Source: Marthasterias glacialis (taxonomy: Eukaryota; Echinodermata; Asteroidea; Forcipulatida; Asteriidae). Taken from it: a DNA stretch of 64,000 nt. Shown here one piece after another: positions 55,034 to 64,000 of the stretch (position 1 is its first letter; every line of letters begins with the position of its first letter). The position numbers were made by a program, and so were the translations under genes. The stretch is from positions 19,547,938 to 19,611,937 of the forward strand of contig OU452226.1 in assembly GCA_911728455.2 (NCBI GenBank). The letters run 5' to 3'. Under the pieces are notes generated by a model. The model worked only from the letters and a program-made list of their open reading frames with translations, made no database searches and was not told the DNA's origin.

Positions 55034-55178
55034 TTAACTCTTTCACTACGGAATATAATGTGCAGCTGTGACAAATTGTTTAATATTTTTTTTATTTTGA
55101 GCCGCTGGCAGTGACTCTCCGGCGAATGAAGTAGTTCACCAAGCTGCTGTGAGCAGTGCGCCATAGTGAAAGAGTTAA
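55034..55178. mobile_element. MITE with TTAACTCTTTCACTA ends
   Basis: TTAACTCTTTCACTACGG on the left, CCATAGTGAAAGAGTTAA on the right. The body GAGCCGCTGGCAGTG and GTGCGCCATAGTGAAAGAG is also found at 30515-30597 in rabaptin intron 14, where the left end is missing. Confidence 0.75.
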
Positions 55179-55621
55179 CAGCCCAAAGTTTTTGGAATCA
55201 GTTGGATTTGACCAAAGTCAGTTGGGTTTCTTCAAGACACAATTGGGTCGTCAACGTCATCCCTGACAACAGCTTCAATAAAGTGAGTGGTGAGATTTCA
55301 ACTACAATGGCAATGGCAACCTGTATGACCGTGTGGCTAGATATCCACGCTGTGAGCAGTCAGGGTGTCAAGTGGATGGACTGTCCATTGCAACAGGTAA
55401 TGCACTACGATTGAAACGGATTGAAACCTGTTCATGAATGTGCCCATCCAGACTTAGATGTTGAGCTCAACCATCCCTCTTTGCACTTTGCTGTTGAAGC
55501 AAGCCGAAATGTTAGTATCAACAAGCTGCAATTTTGGTATCATTGTTAGATTACTGCCTGTCTTTGTCACTTCATGTTCATAAGAAAAAACAAATTGCAG
55601 TCCAACAGTTAACTACTTGCA

Positions 55622-58500
55622 ATGAAGCCAGATGCTGAGGTTGGCTGGGGTGAAGTGCTTGTAACCTTATATGCCACATATAAAGAACACAAGCCAGAAG
55701 CTAAAATATCTTCCACAAGCATCCATCTAAAATGTTGTTGGATAGAAGGCTACAATTTGGTACCCTGTCACATCTATAGGAGACACACAAACTGAAATTT
55801 AATTTTAAACACTGTCCTTGAAGCCAGATGCTGAGGATCTTGGCTGAGTGTGAAGTGCTGGTAACCTCTCCACTCATGAACCTAATCAGTCAGTTATAAT
55901 AGTAAGAAAGATAATGTGCAATTAAAAAAGACTAGAGCCAGATGCTGAGGATCTTGGCTGAGTGTGAAGTGCTGGTAACCTCTCCATTCTTGAACCTAAT
56001 CAGTCAGTTATAATAGTAAGAAAAATAATGTGACATTAAACAAGACTAGAGCCAGATGCTGAGGATCTTGGCTGAGTGTGAAGTGCTGGTAACCTCTCCA
56101 CTCTTGAACCTAATCAGTCAATTATTTGAAAGTTAGTTGCATACTTAAAAAAGAAAAACAATGTGAAATTAAACAAGACTAGAGCCAGATGCTGAGGATC
56201 TTGGCTGAATGTGAAGTGCTGGTAACCTCTCCACTCTTGAACCTAATCAGTCAATTATTTGAAAGTTAGTTGCATACTTAAAAAAGAGAAATAATGTGAA
56301 ATTATACAAGACTAGAGCCAGATGCTAAGGATCTTGGCTGAGTGTGAAGTGCTGGTAACCTCTCCACTCTTGAACCTAATCAGTCAGTTTTAATAGTAAG
56401 AAAGATAATGTGCAATTAAAAAAGACTAGAGCCAGATGCTGAGGATCTTGGCTGAGTGTGAAGTGCTGGTAACCTCTCCATTCTTGAACCTAATCAGTCA
56501 GTTATAATAGTAAGAAAAATAATGTGACATTAAACAAGACTAGAGCCAGATGCTGAGGATCTTGGCTGAGTGTGAAGTGCTGGTAACCTCTCCACTCTTG
56601 AACCTAATCAGTCAATTATTTGAAAGTTAGTTGCATACTTAAAAAAGAAAAACAATGTGAAATTAAACAAGACTAGAGCCAGATGCTGAGGATCTTGGCT
56701 GAGTGTGAAGTGCTGGTAACCTCTCCACTCATGAACCTAATCAGTCAATTATTTGAAAGTTAGTTGCATACTTATAAAAGAGAAATAATGTGAAATTATA
56801 CAAGACTAAAGCCAGATGCTGAGGATCTTGGCTGAGTGTGAAGTGCTGGTAACCTCTCCACTCATGAACCTAATCAGTCAATTATTTGAAAGTTAGTTGC
56901 ATACTTAAAAAAGAGAAATAATGTGAAATTATACAAGACTAGAGCCAGATGCTGAGGATCTTGGCTGAGTGTGAAGTGCTGGTAACCTCTCCACTCATGA
57001 ACCTAATCAGTCAGTTATAATAGAAAGAAAAATAATGTGACATTAAAAAAGGCTATAGCCAGATGCTGAGGATCTTGACTGAGTGTGAAGTGCTGGTACC
57101 TCTCCACTCATGAACCTAATCAGTCAGTTATAATAGAAAGCAAAATAATGTGACATTAAAAAAGGCTATAGCCAGATGCTGAGGATCTTGGCTGAGTGTG
57201 AAGTGCTGGTAACCTCTCCACTCATGAACCTAATCAGTCAATTATTTGAAAGTTAGTTGCATATACGTGAACAAAGAAAAATAATGTGACATTAAACAAG
57301 ACTAGAGCCAGATGCTGAGGATCTTGGCTGAGTGTGAAGTGCTGGTAACCTCTCCACTCATGAACCTAATCAGTCAATTATTTGAAAGTTAGTTGCATAT
57401 ACGTGAACAAAGAAAAATAATGTGACATTAAACAAGACTAGAGCCAGATGCTGAGGATCTTGGCTGAGTGTGAAGTGCTGGTAACCTCTCCACTCATGAA
57501 CCTAATCAGTCAGTTATTTCAAAGTTAGTTTCATCAATGACAATAGTGCTAAGAAAGAAAAAGTGTGAGTGAAGTGTTGGTGACCTCTACCCTTATAATT
57601 ATCATGTATAAATTATTTTAAAGGTAGTTGCATCGAATATAGTAGTGCTAAGAAAGGGGAAAAAGTGACATAAAAAGACTACAGCCAGGTGCTGAGGATC
57701 TTGGCTGAGTGTGAAGTGCTGGTAACCTCTCCACTCTTGAACCTAATCAGTCAATTATTTGAAAGTTAGTTGCATACTTAAAAAAGAAAAATAATGTGAA
57801 ATTAAACAAGACTACAGCCAGATGCTGAGGATCTTGGCTGAGTGTGAAGTGCTGGTAACCTCTCCACTCTTGAACCTAATCAGTCAATTATTTGAAAGTT
57901 AGTTGCATACTTAAAAAAGAAAAATAATGTGACATTGAATAAGACTAGAGCCAGATGCTGAGGATCTTGGCTGAGTGTGAAGTGCTGGTAACCTCTCCAC
58001 TCATGAACCTAATCAGTCAGTTATAATAGAAAGAAAAATAATGTGACATTAAAAAATACTAGAGCCAGATGCTGAGGATCTTGGCTGAGTGTGAAGTGCT
58101 GGTAACCTCTCCACTCATGAACCTAAATCAGTCAATTATTTGAAAGTTAGTTGCATACTTAAAAAGGAAAAATAATGTGACACTAAACAAGACTAGAGCC
58201 AGATGCTGAGGATCTTGGCTGAGTGTGAAGTGCTGGTAACCTCTCCACTCATGAACCTAATCAGTCAATTATTTGAAAGTTAGTTTCATCCATGACAATA
58301 GTGCTAAGAAAGAAAAAGTGTGAGTGAAGTGTTTGTGACCTCTACCCTTATAATTATTATGTATAAATTATTTTAAAGGTAGTTGCATCGAATATAGTAG
58401 TGCTAAGAAAGGGAAAAAAGTGACATAAAAAGACTATAGCCAGGTGCTGAGGATCTTGGCGTAGTGTGAAGTGCTGGTAACCTCTCTACTCATAAAATTA
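55622..58500 (+). repeat. Satellite array 2, about 20 units, same core as array 1
   Basis: Each unit carries GCCAGATGCTGAGGATCTTG, then GCTGAGTGTGAAGTGCTGG and TAACCTCTCC. The linker differs from array 1. A short type of about 112 bp has CAGTTATAATAGTAAGAAAA; a long type of about 134 bp has TATTTGAAAGTTAGTTGCAT. The types follow a partly repeated order. A distinct longer spacer with AAGAAAGAAAAAGTGTGAG occurs at about 57530-57670 and again at 58285-58430. Units are more alike than in array 1. Confidence 0.92.
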
Positions 58501-58529
58501 GTGCATTGTTTGAAACTTTGTTACCAGCA

Positions 58530-60240
58530 GATTCGTAGGGGCAGTGCTAATAATACCCTGCCATGGTGCAAACACCCTGCGTCTTTGTTGGGACAGGCAG
58601 AACACATACCCTGGGTCTTTGAAGGGACAGTGCCAATACCCTGCCTCCTTGTAGGGACAGTGCCCATACCCTGTCTCTTTTTAGGGACAGTGCCCATGCC
58701 CTGCCTCTTTTTTTTGTAGGGACAGTGCCCATACCCTGCCTCTTTGTAGGGACAGTGCCCATACCTTGCCTCGTTTTTTGTAGGGACAGTGCCCATACGG
58801 TGCCTCTTTTTTGAAGGGACAGTGCCCATACCCTGCCTCTTTTTGTAGGGACAGTGCCCATACCTTGCCTCTTTTTTGTAAGGACAGTGCCCATACCCTG
58901 CCTCTTTGTAGGGACAGTGCCCATACCCTGCCTCTTGTATGGAAAGTGCCCATACCCTGCCTCTTTGTAGGGACAGTGCACATACCTTGCCTCTTGTAGG
59001 GACAGTGCCCATACCCTGCCTCTTGTAAAGACAGTGCCCATACCCTGCCTCTTTGTAGGGACAGTGCCCATACCCTGCCTCTTTGTAGGGACAGTGCCCA
59101 TACCCTGCCTCTTTGTAGGGACAGTGCCCATACCCTGCCTCTTTGTAGGGACAGTGCCCATACCCTGCCTCTTTGTAGGGACAGTGCCCATACCCTGCCT
59201 CTTTGTAGGGACAGTGTTCATACCCTGCCTCTTGTAGGGACAGTGCCCATACCCTGCCTCTTTGTAGGGACAGTGCCCATACCCTGCCTCTTGTAGGGAC
59301 AGTGCCCATACCCTGCCTCTTTGTAGGGACAGTGTTCATACCCTGCCTCTTGTAGGGACAGTGCCCATACCCTGCCTCTTTGGAGGGACAGTGCCCATAC
59401 TACCTTGCCTCTTGTAGGGACAGTGCCCATACCCTGCCTCTTTGTAGGGACAGTGCCCATACCCTGCCTCTTGTAGGGACAGTGCCCATACCTTGCCTCT
59501 TGTAGGGACAGTGCCCATACCTTGCCTCTTGTAAAGACAGTGCCCATACCCTGCCTCTTTGTAGGGACAGTGCCCATACCCTGCCTCTTTGTAGGGACAG
59601 TGCACATACCTTGCCTCTTTTTTTGTAGGGACCGTGCCCATACCCTGCCTCCTTGTGGGGACAGTGCCCATACCCTGCCTCTTTTTTGTAGGGACAGTGC
59701 CCATACCCTGCATCGTTGTAGGGACAGTGCCCATACCCTGCCTCCTTGTAGGGACAGTGCCCATAACCTGCCTCTTTTTTGTAGGGACAGTGCCCATACC
59801 CTGCATCGTTGTAGGGACAGTGCCCATACCCTGCCTCCTTGTAGGGACAGTGCACATACCTTGCCTCTTTTTTGTCGGGACAGTGCCCATACCCTGCATC
59901 GTTGTAGGGACAGGGCTCATGCCCTACGTATTTGAAGGGACACTGCTCCTATCCTACATCTTTGTAGCGACTGTGCTCATACCCTGATGGCTCTTTGAGT
60001 TGACAGTTCACACACCAGACGTCTTTGTAAGGACTGTGCTCATACCCTGCACCGTTGTAGGGACAGTGTACAAACCCTGCAACAATAATTAAGGGATGGT
60101 GCCCATACCCGGCCACCCTGCTTCTTTTTGAAGAGGCAGTGCCCATACCCTGTGTCTTTGTATGGACAGTGCTCATACCTTGCATCTTTGTAGGGATAGT
60201 GTAAAAACCTTCAGCAATAATTTGCGTCTTTGTATAGACA
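58530..60240. repeat. 30-bp minisatellite (GGGACAGTGCCCATACCCTG)
   Basis: About 55 units of GTAGGGACAGTGCCCATACC + CTGCCTCTTT. Exact 30-bp copies run from 59040 to 59215, with 27-33-bp variants elsewhere. It starts within 40 bp of the end of array 2 and decays after 59920. Because 30 is a multiple of three, three or more frames remain open for 100-270 codons (10-residue repeats such as PIPCLFVGTV). I treat these as by-products of the period: length variants shift the frame and there is no gene context. Confidence 0.9.
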
Positions 60241-61004
60241 GTGCATGTTACCAATTGAAAGTTTTGTCTACTCGTGATCATGGTTGAAACATTTTGACAT
60301 TGTAAAAAATTGTTTGCCAAACTATATATTATATATACAATATAAAACAACCAGCTTTACCATATCAATTGAGATACTTTAATTGGTTCATCTTTTAATT
60401 GTAATGTTATTGCATGTAAATTTTATTAGATATTATTAGGTTTAAGAAGTAATGGTGACGTACTTTGAATCACAAAAAAATAATTTGACTAAAATCAGTA
60501 CAAAAACATTGCCGTAGAAGTGTTATGAAGAGTCAGTGCACATTTATTAGAAACATTACACACAAAAACTTTGAAATTGGTATTATAAATGAGTGATGTA
60601 CGTGCTTTGGTTCTTGTTGAATTATCACAAAGTCGGTAAAATGTGAAGTTATGTAATCTCTATGTATGTATGTTTTAAGACAATTTGCATATTACAGCAC
60701 AGTGAGATTAACATTTTGTAGTTAGATTTTTTTGTTTAAGTTTATTTTATCGTAAGTTGATATATTTCAAAATCGAAATAAAAATTGTTTGTTTTTAACA
60801 AATTAAACTACTACTTTAAATTTGCTTGTATGTTTGGTTTTACTTGATTTTAAAATAAACAGATTTTGAACACAAATTGTTGTTTTTCCCTTTTTATTTG
60901 CTCGTGTATTAATGGGGTCAAAGGTCACAGGTCATTTTTCAGAATTTTTTTTTAGTACACCTATCCTAAGGTTTATATATAACGTCCGAGCAGATTTTTT
61001 CAAG
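60241..61004. other. AT-rich spacer
   Basis: No gene seen. Several A/T-rich runs and AATAAA at about 60776 and 60853 could mark the 3' end of a plus-strand transcript crossing the arrays, but nothing else supports one. Confidence 0.4.
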
Positions 61005-61093
61005 TGGCGATTTGGCCCAGTGGGCTAGCTCACAGCTCCCAGATTTCTGGAGCTGTGAGCTCGGGGGTTCAAATCCTAGCTGGGACCTTTTTT
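61005..61093 (+). mobile_element. tRNA-like element with Pol III terminator
   Basis: A-box-like TTTGGCCCAGTGGGCTAGC, B-box-like GGGGTTCAAATCC, and six T at 61088-61093 where a Pol III transcript would end. Between the boxes is a perfect 12-bp stem (61028-61039 with 61049-61060, loop of 9). It does not fold as an ordinary tRNA in the acceptor and T stems, so it is a pseudogene or a SINE head. Confidence 0.5.
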
Positions 61094-61127
61094 ACCAGTA
61101 AAAAATAACTTTTTTTTATTTTCTTGT

Positions 61128-61205
61128 AAAAAAGAGTAGGGCTTGAACCAGGTACCTTTAGCTCTGTAGCCTCTACCTCTCACCGCTCTGCTACTGAGCT
61201 TGCTT
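61128..61205 (-). mobile_element. Second tRNA-like element, opposite strand
   Basis: Minus strand: AGCTCAGTAGCAGAGCGG (A-box-like), GAGGTAGAGGCTACAGAGC, CTGGTTCAAGCCCTAC (B box), then six T (61133-61128). It faces the element at 61005-61093 tail to tail. Confidence 0.5.
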
Positions 61206-61419
61206 GAAAATGTAACGTTTTTTGACCTGATGAATATTAGAATGGCCTGACTTAGAAAATTTTTCACCAAAAGTTTTCCCTTGCTCGAGCCTTGGATTTT
61301 TGGCTGATCTGAGGGTTGACCAAGGGCCTTGGAGCTCAGATTGGGAGTGCAATTTTTTAGGGGCTGAGGGGTAGCCTCAGCTCTGGAGCTCACTAGGCCA
61401 GGAGCTGGGAGGTTGCAGG

Positions 61420-61715
61420 GCTTAGTCAGCCAGTTGGCTGAGCTGGAGGCTTGGTTTGAGGGTAGGGAGAAGGATCAGTACTTGTCATGCTGGGTGGCTG
61501 GAGATAGGCATGACCAGGTTTATGTAATGGACCAGGGGCAGGGAGGTTGCTGGGCTAGATGCTTGTTATGAGGGCAGGGGGAAAATGGACTAATTATAAC
61601 CATCATGCTGGGGTGATGGCTGGCTGGGGATAGGCATGACCAGGTTAGGTACCTGTAGTGGACCAGGGCCAGGGCAGGGGCTGGGAGGGTTGAAGGCTTG
61701 GTGCGAGGGTAGGAT
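61420..61715. repeat. G-rich duplicated segment
   Basis: Two rounds of about 150 bp share GGATAGGCATGACCAGGTT, GGACCAGGG(G/C)CAGGG and GAGGCTTGGTTTGAGGG. Purine-rich on the plus strand with GGG runs. Confidence 0.6.
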
Positions 61716-62039
61716 ATGGAGACAGGTGGGGTGGTGGCTTGTTGGCGGGGGGTATTATATATTGTGAGGATGGATAGAGGACTGCGGGACTGGTCAAGTG
61801 AATTAATGCTGGGTAGAACAGTCTCATCTACAGGTTGGATGGGTAGAGCTTAATGGGGCTCAATATAGGATGGCATTCATTTAAATGAATTGCAATTTGC
61901 ATTGGAAGGATTCCTGGCCTTGTGAATGGATCTAAAAGAATAGTACTCTTAGAAGGGAAGAAAAACTTCTTTAAGGTAGTTGTGGTATTTTTGTATTGCG
62001 AATGTAAAGGGATTATATTACTATTTTGAAGGTTTGTTA

Positions 62040-62300
62040 ATTCAGAGCAGAGGTGAGGGTGCATTTTACAAACTTATTTATATGGAAGATTCCTTCTACT
62101 TTAATGGGGTGGTGGGCCCCAAAATTGATTTAAAGGTATATGTTTTTTTATTGGGAAAAGGTGATTAATGCTTTACAAACATATTAAAGGGAATGTTCCA
62201 TCTGTTTAAAGGAGTTGTTGGTTCTAAAATTGATTTAAAGGATAAATAGATGACACTGTTTTGCAAACTGATTAAAAGGGACTGTTTCTTTTGCACTCTG
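62040..62300. repeat. Three degenerate tandem units of about 100 bp
   Basis: TTTACAAACTTATTTATATG, AAAATTGATTTAAAGG and TTAAAGGGA(A/C)TGTT recur three times. AT-rich; no gene. Confidence 0.5.
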
Positions 62301-64000
62301 TTCAGGGAATGAAACAAACACCATAGTTACCCTTATAGAATCATTTTATTCAACTTCAAATAAAACCAAGATAATTCATTCAATATAAAATAATCAACAG
62401 CAGAGCAGTGCTTCAGCAAGTGACCCAAAGAACAAAGAAAAAACTGTATCTTTAGTAATTGTCTTTTTACTGTTATTTGGACAAGAAGTTATTGTTTTAG
62501 CATAAATATCTGAAGAAAAAATACTTTTTTTGGACTTCACATTATAACGAACACTTTACATGAAGTGCTTATAGAACTTTATTGTACCACTTATGAAACA
62601 GCAATATCCATCATGTAAAATGAAAAACAGTGCAATTTTTGGCGGGTAAATTGGTATTATATTTTGACTAATTAATCATTTTATTATATGACAGATTGTG
62701 ACTGACAGATGATTATCAGTATGGTTTCTATTATATGTAATACCAAAGTTTTCGGATAAAATCTAGTTTAAGGGAAGTTTTACTTGTTACATTTCACCAG
62801 ATTGAAGGACAATTGGAAAACTAACTGGGTATTCCTTTTTTTGTTTAGTAAAAGTAACATCTTTAATAAACCCAATTAAATATAGCCAGCGTTGATCCTT
62901 TATCATTTCAATTGATGAAGTCAAAGAATTGTTCATAGTTTTACATAGTATATAATCCACCCTGTGGAATCAACACAAACTTTGGCTTTCAAGTTAAAAA
63001 AAACACACTCCGAAAGGCATTTTACACTCTAACACAAATTTTGTAGATGTTCACTATTTTATGAAGTACTTCAAAAGAAAAACAATTTCAGAAGGAACAC
63101 TTTCTTGCAAAAAGAAACATTTCAGGTAGAAAAAAATATGTTGATGACTTTTGTTATCAATGCTGACTATTCTTGTGTCCAAATCAAAAGAATAACAAAT
63201 GCTTGATGTATAAATTATATATCACCTAAATATTACAGTATTGTATAATGAGTTATTTAGTGCACCATTACAAGAAGTTTAGTTTCATGAGTTTTAAATT
63301 TTGCCAATTTCATCCTGCTATGGGTAGTCAAAAGTAGGGCCACCACCTGCAGGTCCCAGCTTTCCAAGATTATAAGGGCCATTGTACCTCCCTTTCCGTA
63401 GGGTCCGGTCCACCACCCGAAGAACCAGGGCAGACCCCTACTCGTACTAACGCGGTCCCTAACCCCACGGCTAAGATTAGGAACTACTACTGTAGGTCAA
63501 CCATTTGTGGTAACACCAGCACCATACTCCCCAATGAAGCAGCCTGATGCACCTTTAAGATCAACATCCGGCTACTACCCCTAGCCAGTAGTGGGATCCA
63601 CATGCCCCGATGCATTGTGTCCAATCCCCTTCTGCACGTTCGGAATTTTCCGTGTGAGAATGCAACCAATGATTCCAAACTTTTGAGCCACCACACTACC
63701 AATTGAACAACAGTCAAAGTACTTTGCTTAGCTCTTCAACTTTATAAATTTAAAAGCAGGCGTAAATGCGCTCACTCGCTTGCAAATGATGCACTTATTT
63801 ACAAGATCGGTTATGCAATTAACATCAAACTAACATACCAAGATCCTTTACAAATGAAGACGACAAACTGTTTTGTTGTTCATTCATGATGAGCAGGATG
63901 TCTTGAAGCGTGTTTCCGTGTGTTGTTCTCCATTAACTCTTAAACCATCATGATGGCAGTGATGAAAGTTATCTGCTCCAACATGGTTGTATGACATCAG
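62301..64000 (-). other. Possible 3' UTR of a minus-strand gene entering from the right
   Basis: TTTATT near 62344 reads AATAAA on the minus strand. From there to about 63300 the sequence is AT-rich without repeats. 63880-64000 has an open minus-strand frame reaching the window edge (about 38 codons, ending CSS then stop). I do not recognise its product, and the extent is a guess. Confidence 0.2.

Noticed and set aside
48150..58500. Box C/D snoRNA array (TGATGA and CTGA words in each unit)
   Set aside because: The C-like to D-like spacing is either about 30 nt or about 105 nt with no terminal stem, the C box has a mismatch, and array 2 lacks the linker TGATGA altogether.
48150..58500. CRISPR-like pattern of conserved repeat and variable spacer
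   Set aside because: The linkers are repeated too, only differing between the two arrays, and the DNA is animal nuclear sequence with introns.
58521..59920. Repetitive frames of up to 272 codons in the 30-bp minisatellite
   Set aside because: Both strands and several frames are open, no splice or promoter context fits, and unit-length variants shift the frame.
58530..60240. REST/NRSF half-sites (GGACAGTGCC) in each minisatellite unit
   Set aside because: Only the right half-site is present; the left half of the RE1 element is not found at any permitted spacing.
63487..63717. 76-codon minus-strand frame near the right edge
   Set aside because: No family features and no exon borders; it may lie in a 3' UTR of a gene beyond the window.

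Overview
This is a window of animal nuclear DNA. It holds three complete, multi-exon protein genes followed by about 25 kb of gene-poor, repeat-rich sequence. The genes have small phase-conserved exons, GT-AG introns full of short palindromic transposons (MITEs) and tRNA-derived SINEs, and products that align end to end with human proteins. This suggests an invertebrate deuterostome, perhaps an echinoderm or another marine animal; the species cannot be fixed from the sequence alone.

Layout. 366-8142 (+): RPAIN, the RPA-interacting protein (7 exons, 241 aa). 9810-15233 (-): INO80B/PAPA-1, a chromatin-remodeller subunit ending in a zf-HIT finger (8 exons, 359 aa), tail to tail with RPAIN. 15850-38474 (+): a rabaptin (RABEP1/2 type), a Rab4/Rab5 effector (22 exons, 1010 aa), head to head with INO80B across about 0.6 kb. 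Reading frame and splice phase close exactly across every exon of all three models. The rabaptin ends in a FYVE-like zinc finger that human RABEP1 lacks. RPAIN and RABEP1 are also close neighbours in human (17p13), so the pair looks like ancient linkage, here with INO80B between them.

From about 38.5 kb to the right edge I find no convincing protein gene. The region holds a CTGCAG-rich minisatellite (38.7-39.2 kb), many MITEs, and a possible CRE/YY1-type promoter near 44.5 kb. Two tandem arrays (48.15-51.16 kb and 55.62-58.50 kb) share the same roughly 50-bp core in different linkers. A 30-bp minisatellite follows (58.53-60.24 kb), then two convergent tRNA-like elements (61.0-61.2 kb), and AT-rich sequence that may be the 3' end of a minus-strand gene entering from the right.

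The three genes are not an operon or a single pathway: RPAIN serves RPA nuclear import, INO80B chromatin remodelling, and rabaptin endosome fusion. What links them is shared regulatory space (one divergent promoter, one convergent 3' junction). The most unusual features are the rabaptin FYVE-like finger, the twin arrays with a hairpin-forming core, the almost G-free 307-bp-period satellite in a rabaptin intron, and nested transposons whose empty sites can be seen in sister copies.
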